Shown here: positions 23,015 to 30,478 of the stretch, piece by piece | Position numbering within the stretch: the stretch's first letter is position 1 | How the letters are laid out: each line of letters begins with the position of its first letter | NCBI GenBank assembly: GCA_964559135.1 | Contig: CAZLGG010000045.1 | Coordinates: 1-30,478 of the forward strand | Length of the DNA stretch: 30,478 nucleotides | Direction: 5' to 3' | From: DRQF01 sp964559135 | GTDB taxonomy: Bacteria; Planctomycetota; GCA-002687715; DRQF01 | Position numbers and translations under genes: made by a program | Notes under the pieces: model-generated | What the model was told of the DNA's origin: nothing | Seen by the model: only the letters and a program-made list of their open reading frames with translations | Databases searched by the model: none

Positions 23015-24769
23015 TCAGTGGCCGATGAGGCCGCCCAGGCCACGGGGGACCCGGGGGCGCTTCACGGGGCGGGGTCGCCGCGGGGCCGGCTTGGTCGGCG
23101 GCTTCGGCTTTTTCGCCAGCTTGGCGGGCCGGTTCACATACAAGGGCATGGCGGCCACCGCCTTGCGGTCGGAGTTGGTCTTGCCCAGTTCCTTCTCCCG
23201 CCCCCGTTGGCGGGCTCCCGTCACATACCAGCCGCCCTTGGGATGGACTTTCACCTTCACGTCGTACTGGCGTCGAGACAGCATGAGAACGTTGTCGAAC
23301 CTCTTCCAGGTGAAGTCCATCGTCAACGTCACCTGCACACTCTGCCGGTCCACCCGACCCATCGATTTCATTTGCGGCGTCACCTGCTTGATGTCGACCA
23401 CCTTCTTCGCCATGTCTTGACCGAGGATGATGCCGAAGTTCTTGGGGCTGGCGTCCACGGTGCGATGGAGGGCGACGACGACGTCTTCGGCCGTGGGCGT
23501 GTCGGGCGTCGCGGCCGACGTACCCGTCGAAGACGTCGAATTCTGGGCCGCCGTCGCCGCGACATCGGAACCTCCCGTCGGGTCGAGCCGACCGCCGTTG
23601 TCCAAGATGCTTCTTGCCCGAGGGAGAGGCTTCACTTGCGCCGAGTCGGCGGAGATCGTCTCCAGGGTTTTCTCCGTGTTCTGCACCGGGCGACACTGGG
23701 CGACGACGTAGCCGTTCGCCGTTTTCTTGAACGTGCACTGGGCGACACGTCGCACCCGGACGAGTTTGAAGTTGCTGCCGTAGCCCGTGACGGAGCGAAA
23801 GACGAGCTCGACCTGGAGTACGAAGTTTTCGGGATCGATGTCCGCCCCTTCCCGGAACGGTGCCGGACTGACGGACTCCACCTCGGTGACCTCGTCGGCC
23901 TTGCGGCTGCCGAAAAGCGCTTCAAACTGCCGGGCACCGGTGTTGTAGTGGTTGATGACCGCCGTTCTGAGGGTGTCCGATGAAGGCAGTTCGGGAGCGG
24001 TCATCTCCTGTCTGTTGGAGCCATAGATGGATTCGAGATCCACGTCTGCGAGAGAGGGGGCTCTTTTCAACGTTTGGCTGGCCACGGGGGTGAAGCCCAG
24101 GTCCCGCAATTCGCCTTTCCGGCGGCTGGAACGCATGACCCACGTGCCGTTCTTCTTCACGGCGGTGATGAGAAAGGTGCCGGATTTCTTCTGGATGCCG
24201 GACTTGCCGCCTCTGCGGATGGCTTCGTCGTAGGTGATCTGGGCCAGGAATTCGATCGTGTCGGCCGTGATCTGTTTGAACTGGTCGTCGTCGGGAATGG
24301 CGAGGGCATCGACGTGGGTGACGCGGTTGGCGCGGAGCATGAAGGCCCGGGTCCGCTTTACGTTGCGAAGCGCATCGTAGGCGATCTTGAAGAGCGCCTC
24401 CTTGGACATGCCCTTGCCGCCCACCATGCGGGTGGCATCCTCGAAGAAGAACAGGCGATTGAAGATCCAGCTGTCGGGGCCGGCCCGGCGATAGATGGCG
24501 AGGCCTTTGTACTCCATGTGCGCGCCGTTCGCGTCCTTGGCCGTCTTGCACTCGAAGGGGTGCTTGGCGGTGTCGGGCGGATAGGCCTTGCCGACCTTTT
24601 CGTGATCCATGTCCCAGCGGCCATAGAGTTCCACCGAGTCCCAGGTCTTCTTGGAATTCAGGTTGGCGCGGACATCCTTGACGACCTGCTCAGGAGTGGG
24701 GAGGCCTTGTCCCACGGCGGGGAGTGACAGGCCCAGGAACATGACCAGGGCGAGTGCTTTCTTATGCAT
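23015..24769 (-). CDS. Secreted two-domain protein of unknown function with basic Pro-rich tail
   Basis: 584 aa. The signal peptide is MHKKALALVMFLGLSLPAVGQ. An N-terminal domain (about 25-240) contains YGRWDMDHEKVGKAYPPDTAKHP and ANRVTHVDALAIPDDDQFKQI. A second part (about 260-385) ends in a region with the Cys pair AQCTFKKTANGYVVAQC. A Ser/Thr/Ala-rich linker (about 400-430) leads to a third region with VQVTLTMDFTWKRFDNVLMLSRRQYDVKVKVHPKGGWYVTG. The last about 40 residues are Lys/Arg/Pro rich, perhaps binding an acidic polymer or the cell wall. No known family is recognised. It follows the selenoprotein gene on the same strand, 167 bases apart. Confidence 0.82.
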   Translation of the reverse strand: MHKKALALVMFLGLSLPAVGQGLPTPEQVVKDVRANLNSKKTWDSVELYGRWDMDHEKVGKAYPPDTAKHPFECKTAKDANGAHMEYKGLAIYRRAGPDSWIFNRLFFFEDATRMVGGKGMSKEALFKIAYDALRNVKRTRAFMLRANRVTHVDALAIPDDDQFKQITADTIEFLAQITYDEAIRRGGKSGIQKKSGTFLITAVKKNGTWVMRSSRRKGELRDLGFTPVASQTLKRAPSLADVDLESIYGSNRQEMTAPELPSSDTLRTAVINHYNTGARQFEALFGSRKADEVTEVESVSPAPFREGADIDPENFVLQVELVFRSVTGYGSNFKLVRVRRVAQCTFKKTANGYVVAQCRPVQNTEKTLETISADSAQVKPLPRARSILDNGGRLDPTGGSDVAATAAQNSTSSTGTSAATPDTPTAEDVVVALHRTVDASPKNFGIILGQDMAKKVVDIKQVTPQMKSMGRVDRQSVQVTLTMDFTWKRFDNVLMLSRRQYDVKVKVHPKGGWYVTGARQRGREKELGKTNSDRKAVAAMPLYVNRPAKLAKKPKPPTKPAPRRPRPVKRPRVPRGLGGLIGH

Positions 24770-24776
24770 GTGTGGC

Positions 24777-24809
24777 TCCGAGAAAATGAGTGGCTGCTCT
24801 TTTTCTCGG
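24777..24809 (-). promoter_or_regulatory. Leader hairpin next to the ribosome site of the 24769 gene
   Basis: CCGAGAAAA (24778-24786) and TTTTCTCGG (24801-24809) form a perfect 9-bp stem with a 14-base loop. On the minus-strand transcript the 3' arm ends in CTCGG and runs directly into AG, so it shares bases with the GGAG Shine-Dalgarno before the ATG. Folding could lower translation. Function is inferred. Confidence 0.4.
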
Positions 24810-24936
24810 CGGCTGGCGGCCGGTCGCTATACGGAATACCTCCCTTGATGCCGTCGGTCTTCATGCGATGTGCAAGATGATGCTGTCTGCAATCCCCTCC
24901 CTCGCGGACGGGGCCGATGTCGTGCTCCTCGAGGCG

Positions 24937-25926
24937 TCAGCGACGGAGCTTTTTCGCGAACTCCTCCAGGGCTCGGCCGATCTCCGCGATGTCGGCGTCG
25001 GTCATGTTGTGCTTCGTCTCACGGAGCATCTTCATGAACCACGCCGTCTCCGCTTTCGAGACGGGGCAACCGATGTTGCCCTTCGGAGAGTCGCTGGTGA
25101 TCTTCTTGGTTCCGTCGCCGTCCATGATGACGGTCCACGGGATGCCGCCCCCCTTTCCGCCGCGCAGGCGAGCGGCCACCTTCTTGCCGCCCTTCATCTC
25201 GTCCTGGTCGATGGTGGCGACGACGTAGTCCTTCGCGAGCAGCTTGGCGACCTTGTCTTGCCCGAGGAACTCCCCGAGCTTGTGGCACCATCCTCACCAA
25301 GGGGCGCTGAGGTAGAGCAGAACCTGTCGCTTCGTGGACTTTGCTTTCGCGAGGGTTCCTTGGAGATGATCCTCGGCGTCGACGACGGCGGGCTTCTCCT
25401 TCAACAAGAATTCGATGGCTCGATCCACTTCGCCATTGGCGAGGTCGGCAAACCGGAGTTTTCCCGAGCGGTCGATGAGATAGTAGTCCGGAAAGGAGTC
25501 CACCCGGAACCCCTTCACCGTGGCCCCCGAGGCGTCGACGCACACGGGATAGGGGATGCCGCTCTTCTTGACGAAGCCGGCCATCTTCTCGGCCGCGTTT
25601 TTCGTGTGGACGCCGATGATGACGAGACCCTTCTTCCCGTACTTCTCGTGGAGTTCCTTCAGGTGCGGCACGGCACCTCGGCAGGGTCCTCACCACGTGC
25701 CCCAGAAATCGAGAAGGACGACCTTGCCCTCGAGGCCGGCGAGGCTGAGCCCGCCTTTTGGGGACACGTTCATCCATTGAGTGACGGAGAGAGCAGGGGG
25801 AGCCTTGCCTTCCATCGCGTCGAGGGCGGCTCGTCGCTCGCCGTCCCCTTCGCGTTGGAAGTCCTGGGCGATGGCCGGCGCGGCCGTCAGGAGGGCTGCC
25901 ACGGCAACGGTGATGATTGTTCTCAT
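24937..25926 (-). CDS. Double-thioredoxin-fold selenoprotein with two predicted selenocysteines (UGA recoding)
   Basis: Read through two in-frame TGA codons (25692-25690 and 25296-25294), this is a 329-aa protein ending at a third TGA (24939-24937). MRTIITVAVAALLTAAPAIA is a signal peptide, and GAGG precedes the ATG. Domain 1 (about 40-150) is TlpA/AhpC-like: GKVVLLDFWGTW-U79-G-P-C82, GIPYPVCVDASG and the cis-Pro loop in VDSFPDYYLID. Domain 2 (about 165-300) is thioredoxin_7-like: RQVLLYLSAPW-U211-G-W-C214-HKL and GGIPWTVIMD with its cis-Pro. Both TGAs take the place of the first Cys of CxxC, and each is followed by a SECIS-type hairpin. Neighbouring genes use TGA as stop (pckA, sigma), so a changed genetic code is unlikely. 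Predicted role: exported thiol-disulfide oxidoreductase or peroxidase-like redox protein. A conventional caller splits it into pieces at about 25926-25690, 25671-25294 and 25197-24937. Confidence 0.85.
25263..25296 (-). promoter_or_regulatory. Predicted bacterial SECIS element for second UGA (U211)
   Basis: Downstream of TGA 25296-25294 on the minus strand, CGGGG (25276-25272) pairs with CCTCG (25267-25263), including one G-U, around an AGTT loop (25271-25268). The loop starts 23 bases after the UGA and has G in its first two bases plus a GU. A competing hairpin (25280-25268) is possible. Confidence 0.5.
25661..25692 (-). promoter_or_regulatory. Predicted bacterial SECIS element for first UGA (U79)
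   Basis: Downstream of TGA 25692-25690 on the minus strand, AGGTGC (25678-25673) pairs perfectly with GCACCT (25666-25661) around the loop CGTGCC. The GU of the loop is at 19-20 bases after the UGA, nearly the spacing in E. coli fdhF. A lower stem CCT/AGG is possible. Confidence 0.6.
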
Positions 25927-26113
25927 GATTCTTCGACCTCACTTCGCAAGCGGCAAGATTGCCAAGCTCCATGGTCGCTCCCCCCGCCGGGACCGTCAAG
26001 AGAGAATGCCTCTGGAGCAAGGACAGGTGGTCTCCCTGGCTTTGATTTCCTGTCGCAAATCGTCGACGCAACGGTTACCGTGGATCTTCGATGGAGCTGG
26101 GAGACCCTTTCCG

Positions 26114-27346
26114 ATGCGGACTTGCCATTTCGCCTTGATTCTCATTCTCGCCGTCTTCTCATCGTCACTCCTCGGTCAGGTCCCGAGGACCGCAACGGAT
26201 TCGAAGCCGACGGTCACGGGCCGGTTGGAAACCGTCGAGGGGATGAAGGTTCTCACCCTTTGGGGGACGCTCGATGAGCGTTCTTTCGCGGAGGGTTACC
26301 TCATGGCGGAAGCGATCGACGACCTCGTCGACCACTTCATGCTCAGCCGTCGGGTTTCCTTCGGGGCGCCGAAGGCTTGGGACTTGGCTGTGCGACCCGC
26401 CGTCCTCGGGCGCTTCCGGTTTTCGGACGACGACAGGATTCACGCGCGCGCCGTCGTCGCCGGGATGAAGGCGCGTGACCCGGCGTCGATTCACATCGAG
26501 GCTCTGGGACGCGATCTCGAACCGAAGGATCTGCTCGTGGCGAGTTGCATTCCCGACATGGTGGGACTCCTCTGTTCGTCGTTCGTCGCATGGGGCAAGG
26601 AGACCCGGGGCGATGCGTTGCTCTTCGGTCGGAACCTGGACTACTTCGCGACGGAAGCGTTGACGCGCCGCACCATGATCATCGTGCGCGCGCCGCGCGG
26701 GAAGCGGAGAGGTTGGGTGAGCCTGGGATGGCCGGGGATTCGCGGTTGCGTCACCGGGTTTTCGGACGCGGGAGTCGGGCTCGCCATCCACGACGTCATG
26801 GTCAAGGGCAAAAAGGAGAGAGGGGAGCGATTCACGTCCCGCATTCTGGCTCTCCAGGAGTTGATCGAAACCCTCGATGCGGGGCCAAAGATTCGGAGTA
26901 CGGCCGTCAAGCGACTGGACGCGCTTCGTTTTGCCCTCGGTGGCAACGGCATGCTGGCCTGGGCGCGGAACGACGCATTGGGCGCCGTCGTCCTCGAATT
27001 CGACAGCCGTAAGGGGCGTGAGACGAGTTGCACAGACCGCGCGGCCGCGAAGGGAGAACCGTTCGTCCTCTGCTCGAACCACCATCGAGTACGCAGCGAG
27101 AAGGGGCACGGTTGTCGCCGGTATGCTCGCATCCGGTCATTCTTGGAGACGGCGGGACAACCGATGGATTTCGCGGCCGGTTGGAAAGCCATCAGCGAGG
27201 GGACGGTCCGCGGCACTCTCTATCGCGTTCTTGCCGACCTTCGGTCGGGACGGATGGAAGTGGATCGGCGGCTCCAACCTCGCGGTCCGTTTGCGCCGCG
27301 CGTCCATGTCAACCTGCACCGTCTCCTGGAGCGCGCCCACCCCTGA
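26114..27346 (+). CDS. Exported C45-type Ntn-hydrolase (acyl-CoA:6-aminopenicillanate acyltransferase-like peptidase)
   Basis: 410 aa from ATG at 26114, with GGGAG about 9 bases upstream and a signal peptide (MRTCHFALILILAVFSSSLL). LCSSFVAWGKETRGDALLFGRNLDYF (about 153-178) matches the Ntn Cys-hydrolase signature. Cys154 is the likely nucleophile, and the Arg-Asn-x-Asp in GRNLD is typical of C45 and choloylglycine-hydrolase relatives. ERFTSRILALQELIETL and PFVLCSNHH also fit. C45 members are made as pro-enzymes that self-cleave before the Cys and then act on amide bonds. The substrate is unknown. It is divergent from the selenoprotein across 187 bases that show no clear promoter. Confidence 0.8.
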   Translation: MRTCHFALILILAVFSSSLLGQVPRTATDSKPTVTGRLETVEGMKVLTLWGTLDERSFAEGYLMAEAIDDLVDHFMLSRRVSFGAPKAWDLAVRPAVLGRFRFSDDDRIHARAVVAGMKARDPASIHIEALGRDLEPKDLLVASCIPDMVGLLCSSFVAWGKETRGDALLFGRNLDYFATEALTRRTMIIVRAPRGKRRGWVSLGWPGIRGCVTGFSDAGVGLAIHDVMVKGKKERGERFTSRILALQELIETLDAGPKIRSTAVKRLDALRFALGGNGMLAWARNDALGAVVLEFDSRKGRETSCTDRAAAKGEPFVLCSNHHRVRSEKGHGCRRYARIRSFLETAGQPMDFAAGWKAISEGTVRGTLYRVLADLRSGRMEVDRRLQPRGPFAPRVHVNLHRLLERAHP

Positions 27347-27362
27347 GAGATGGGTAAAGACC

Positions 27363-27384
27363 CTGCGGATTCAAGCGTCCGCAG
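27363..27384. terminator. Weak intergenic hairpin after the Ntn-hydrolase gene
   Basis: CTGCGGA (27363-27369) and TCCGCAG (27378-27384) form a 7-bp perfect stem with an 8-base loop, 16 bases after the Ntn-hydrolase stop. No T-run follows. Confidence 0.35.
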
Positions 27385-27485
27385 CCGTCACCCGATAACA
27401 GGGTCACGACCCGCCTACGCGCCCGCAGGTCGAGCATCCATTGACACTTGCTCGGTGGACATCCACTCGCCGTGGAGCCCTTTGC

Positions 27486-30478
27486 GTGCGACCCAAGACC
27501 CAACGTCCCAAGAACGGCCTGCTCAAGCTCGCGTCCTTATTGGCGATCGTCGCCGTCGCGGCTTTCGCGGCTTTCCCGAGATTCGAGCGCGAGGTGTCGC
27601 TCCGCATCAAGGAGAAAGTCGGTGAATTGTGGACCGGGCCATTCGAGGTCGAGGGCGTCCGCGGCGGCTTGGGGCGCTCGCTGTCCTTGGACGGTGTCCA
27701 TCTTCTCCCCGGTCCTCTCGGAGACACGGAGATCCACGTCGTCCGGGCGGAGCTGCGGTTTGATCGCTCAGTCCTGCAGCGGGGTGATCCCCGCCTAGAG
27801 ACGCTCACCTTGGTCGGGGTGACCGGGCGTCTGGATCTGAGAACCCCCACGGACAGCGGCCCGACGGATCTTTTCGCGGGGGGGGGCACCGCCGTCGCGG
27901 CGGCGGACGTTCCTCGCACAACGAGGATTCTCGGAGGCACGATCGAGGTCTTTCTGCCAGGGCTGGACGTGCCGCTGGTGATTCGCAACATCCGTGCGAC
28001 GCTGCGTCGGGATGTGAGAATGGGGGTCCGCGTCGAGCTGCTGACCGGCCAAACCGTGCTGGGGCCGGTCCGCATCGCGTCGATCGGCGGCAAGGATGCC
28101 GCCTATCGGGTCCGATGGATGAAGCCCGATTTCAGCCGGTGGCGGAACGCTCTTGCCCGGGATTTTCGTCTGGGTGAGATCAGCCTGATTCTGCCTTTGT
28201 CCAACGGAGGGGTTCCGGAGCCGTCGCGAGGTGTCTTGGAACTCGTCGACCTCGAGGGAGCGCCCACGTCCGAATCCTTTGCCATGTTGGCGACGATCCT
28301 GAAGTCCGCGGAGCCGGCCTTGCCCGATGATCTTCGTCCGAAGACTCTGCGACTTCGCGACGGCGTTCTCAGATTCCCCGGGACCCCGACCGGAGACGCG
28401 ACGCATCTCCAAGGGGCGTTGCACGAAGCGGCGGACGGAACGATCGAGATTGAATTCAGAGGTTCGCTGGCCGGAAATCCCTTTCGCCTGAAGCTCCGGC
28501 GGCGACGCGACGAGGGCGAGGGACAGTTGGACCTGCGCGCGTTCGATCCGCGGACCTGGTTCGATGGAGAGGCCCGCTCGGTTTGGCCCGAGGCGCTTCG
28601 CGAGGCCTCGTGGGAGGACGTGGCGGTGAAACTGGCCTGGGACGATGAGTCCTGCCGCATCGTCGAGGGTCGGGCCAGATTGGGGGACCGGCGTCTCACC
28701 TTCGATGGCGAGGGGGAATGCGCCGGAGACTGGCCGCTCGCCCTGAAGCTCTCCTGGCCGGGGCCCCCGGTTCTCCTCTTGCGCCGATTGTTCCCCGACG
28801 GAAAAGGAATCGGACAGCTCGTCGCCATCGAGCGCGTCCAGGGGCGCATCGAGGGGGCTTTGGCCGTGCCCGACTCCTTCCGATTGACGGAGCTGGACGC
28901 CTTCCGACCGGAACTCCGGTTGGGAACCGTCGGCAAGGAACGCCTTTCGGACCTGGCCTCCCGGATGAAGAAGCCCGAGGACCTGATTCCCCGCAGGATC
29001 GACCTCCCCGGCATGCGCAGGCTGCGGGTGTACGACGGTCGTCTCATTCTCGAGAAAGAGGTGACGGGGAGCTCCAAGATCGTCTTGGACGGTCTGGGCC
29101 TCGAGCTGAAGCGCGGGGACGACGGTTTCCTTCGGTTGGAGCATTTCGAAGCAGGCGGACTCGAGGGATATCTCAGTGCCAAGATGGAGAAGGGGAGCGA
29201 CCCCCAGGTCCTCTTGACGGCGCGGATCGAGGCCTCGAGCCTCACGACTCTCTTTGGCGACGCGCTCGAGAGCCTGCCCATGGCGTTGAAGATCAGTGCG
29301 GGGAGCATCACCGCGAAGGTGCGGGCCCGCCTCGCGGACGGGCTCGGCGACCCGGAGTTCTCCGATCTGCGTGCCGAAGGCGTCGGCCTCGAGCTGACGT
29401 TGGAAGCGTTGGGGCGGCCGTTCCTTCTCAAGGTGGATGATCTCGATGGGCGGATCGAGAAGACATCGGACGGTCGATTCCTCATCCACGACGCCATGGG
29501 CCGTTGGCTGGGAGGGCGACTGAATCTGACGGGTTCGATCCGCGTGGAAGGCAGCGGCTCCGCGGACCTGTCCGTCGACTTCGAGTCCGTGGATCTGGCC
29601 CTGCTCGAAAAGAGTTTGCCCCCGTCGTGGCGCCGAGGACTTTCCGGCCGAAGTGGACGAGGGAGTTTTCGTCTCGTCGTCTCCGCGGGAAAGCAGCCCG
29701 AGATCCTCGACTTCCGTCTCGCCGGGGGGCGCCTCGTCTGGCCGACCGACGCCTCCGGGCGGCGGTTGATCTTGCGGGACGTCGGTGTCCGGGGCTCCTT
29801 CACGTCCGGCACGGTTCGGGTGGACTCTCTGACGGGTCGTCTCTTCGGTGGCGCCCTTCGCGCCCAGGGTGATTTGGGACTCACCCAGGACGCCCCATGG
29901 GCTTTGGATCTGAACCTGGTCGAAATGGATCTCCGACGGCTCTCCGAGGAAGGGGGATTCCAGTTGCCCGTGGATGGCTTCGCCTCCGCGTTTTGTCGCG
30001 TGACCCGGGACGCCGGCGTCGGCACGCCTCCGGAGGGCGCGGGCTGGATCGCCACCCGTAAGGCGCGGATCTGGGGGCTCCCGGTCTTTCAGGACGTGGC
30101 GAAGGCCCTCGGCGTTCAGGCGGATCGGGAAGATCGCCTGGAATCCCTCCGCTGCCGATTCCGCGTCGACTACGGACGGTTCCAGTTCTACGAGTTGCAG
30201 GCGGTGGGCAAGCCGGTCAACCTCTACGGCCACGGGTCCATGGACCTGGACGGCGAGCGCCTCGACATCGGCTTCGTCCCCCGCCTCGGCGGTGGTCTCT
30301 TGAAGGACATCCTCATCGTGGGCGAACCCGCCCAGTTTCTCTTCGACATCGCGAAGGGCGCGCTCTTCGAGGTTCACCTTCGCGGCCGCTTGGCCGATCC
30401 CCGGGTCGAGGTCAAACCTCTGCCCGTCCTCACGGCCCCGTTCGAGTTCCTGGCCATGATCCTCTCCGGCGGCGGGGC
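27486..30478 (+). CDS. AsmA-like envelope protein, C-terminus cut by window end
   Basis: At least 997 codons remain open to the window edge with no stop, from GTG at 27486 (TGGAG about 9 bases upstream). An N-terminal TM helix (about 12-31, LKLASLLAIVAVAAFAAF) is followed by a very long beta-rich region of repeated short segments, such as RLRDGVLRF, LRVYDGRLIL, GRLFGGALRAQGDLGL and FQFYELQAVGKPVNLYGHGSMDLDGERLDIGF. The visible end (VHLRGRLADPRVEVKPLPVLTAPFEFL) matches the typical C-terminal segment of AsmA/YhdP/TamB-type proteins, so only a few residues may be missing. These proteins bridge inner and outer membranes for lipid transport or outer-membrane homeostasis. The minus-strand open frame of 860 codons opposite it is an antisense shadow. 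Confidence 0.85.
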   Translation, partial: MRPKTQRPKNGLLKLASLLAIVAVAAFAAFPRFEREVSLRIKEKVGELWTGPFEVEGVRGGLGRSLSLDGVHLLPGPLGDTEIHVVRAELRFDRSVLQRGDPRLETLTLVGVTGRLDLRTPTDSGPTDLFAGGGTAVAAADVPRTTRILGGTIEVFLPGLDVPLVIRNIRATLRRDVRMGVRVELLTGQTVLGPVRIASIGGKDAAYRVRWMKPDFSRWRNALARDFRLGEISLILPLSNGGVPEPSRGVLELVDLEGAPTSESFAMLATILKSAEPALPDDLRPKTLRLRDGVLRFPGTPTGDATHLQGALHEAADGTIEIEFRGSLAGNPFRLKLRRRRDEGEGQLDLRAFDPRTWFDGEARSVWPEALREASWEDVAVKLAWDDESCRIVEGRARLGDRRLTFDGEGECAGDWPLALKLSWPGPPVLLLRRLFPDGKGIGQLVAIERVQGRIEGALAVPDSFRLTELDAFRPELRLGTVGKERLSDLASRMKKPEDLIPRRIDLPGMRRLRVYDGRLILEKEVTGSSKIVLDGLGLELKRGDDGFLRLEHFEAGGLEGYLSAKMEKGSDPQVLLTARIEASSLTTLFGDALESLPMALKISAGSITAKVRARLADGLGDPEFSDLRAEGVGLELTLEALGRPFLLKVDDLDGRIEKTSDGRFLIHDAMGRWLGGRLNLTGSIRVEGSGSADLSVDFESVDLALLEKSLPPSWRRGLSGRSGRGSFRLVVSAGKQPEILDFRLAGGRLVWPTDASGRRLILRDVGVRGSFTSGTVRVDSLTGRLFGGALRAQGDLGLTQDAPWALDLNLVEMDLRRLSEEGGFQLPVDGFASAFCRVTRDAGVGTPPEGAGWIATRKARIWGLPVFQDVAKALGVQADREDRLESLRCRFRVDYGRFQFYELQAVGKPVNLYGHGSMDLDGERLDIGFVPRLGGGLLKDILIVGEPAQFLFDIAKGALFEVHLRGRLADPRVEVKPLPVLTAPFEFLAMILSGGG

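Noticed and set aside
24937..24939. Third TGA as another selenocysteine
   Set aside because: The sequence beyond it (RLEEHDIGPVREGG and onward) shows no thioredoxin or other conserved motif and no Cys-type context, so it is taken as the true stop.
24937..25926. Selenoprotein locus as a pseudogene or sequencing error
   Set aside because: Two TGAs exactly at catalytic Cys positions, none elsewhere, and SECIS-like hairpins after each make decay or error much less likely than recoding.
24790..26277. 495-codon open frame on the plus strand opposite the selenoprotein
   Set aside because: It could argue that the selenoprotein strand is not coding, but its translation has no domain or signal. The minus strand has two thioredoxin folds with their cis-Pro loops.
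27441..27470. TTGACA as a promoter of the AsmA-like gene
   Set aside because: A perfect -35 hexamer is present at 27441-27446 but no -10 lies at 15-19 bases.
27795..30377. 860-codon open frame on the minus strand
   Set aside because: It lies antisense to the AsmA-like frame, which has a start with ribosome site, a TM helix and family-like C-terminus. The minus translation is charged, lacks hydrophobic cores and looks like a high-GC codon-phase shadow.

Overview
The window is a high-GC (roughly two thirds G+C by eye) bacterial segment. It comes from a scaffolded draft: a run of exactly 100 N sits inside a tandem repeat. Signs of a Gram-negative, complex-regulation phylum are an ECF sigma factor gene overlapping a Hanks-type Ser/Thr kinase gene, a second membrane Ser/Thr kinase, many secreted proteins, a Tat-exported molybdoenzyme, an AsmA-like protein and an MBOAT/AlgJ-like O-acetylation pair. 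Planctomycetota is my best guess, inferred from sigma/kinase style only; Acidobacteriota or Myxococcota relatives are not excluded. No 16S or other phylogenetic marker is present.

Layout. 1-1.8 kb: membrane Ser/Thr kinase (-). 1.8-5.2 kb: glutaminyl-peptide cyclotransferase, MBOAT acyltransferase and AlgJ/AlgX-like SGNH protein (+), probably exported peptide and polysaccharide modification. 5.4-8.2 kb: a lipoprotein-like fusion of a dual-specificity phosphatase with a cytochrome c'-type tail, then a secreted M1 aminopeptidase. 8.3-12 kb: ECF sigma factor overlapping a kinase-TM-TPR protein. 12.0-12.65 kb: array of 172-bp direct repeats containing the assembly gap. 12.7-14.1 kb: secreted protein of unknown function (-). 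14.2-18.4 kb: minus-strand operon for a Tat-exported [2Fe-2S]/molybdopterin/FAD aldehyde-oxidoreductase-type enzyme (PaoABC-like) with a small Cys-rich protein as last gene. 18.6-20.3 kb: ATP-type PEP carboxykinase (+), tail-to-tail with an HDOD protein (-). 21.3 kb: tRNA-Asp with its own promoter and terminator. 21.4-24.8 kb: two secreted proteins of unknown function (-).

24.9-25.9 kb holds the most interesting gene. It is a secreted protein with two thioredoxin-fold domains whose CxxC motifs each have an in-frame TGA at the first Cys position (W-TGA-G-P-C and W-TGA-G-W-C). The frame is otherwise continuous for 329 residues, and each TGA is followed by a hairpin of bacterial SECIS type. I read it as a double-selenocysteine selenoprotein; a normal gene caller splits it into three fragments. 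Divergent from it is a C45-type Ntn-hydrolase (26.1-27.3 kb), followed by an AsmA-like protein that runs off the window end (27.5-30.5 kb).

The selenocysteine machinery (selA, selB, selC, selD) is not in the window, so the selenoprotein call rests on sequence alone.
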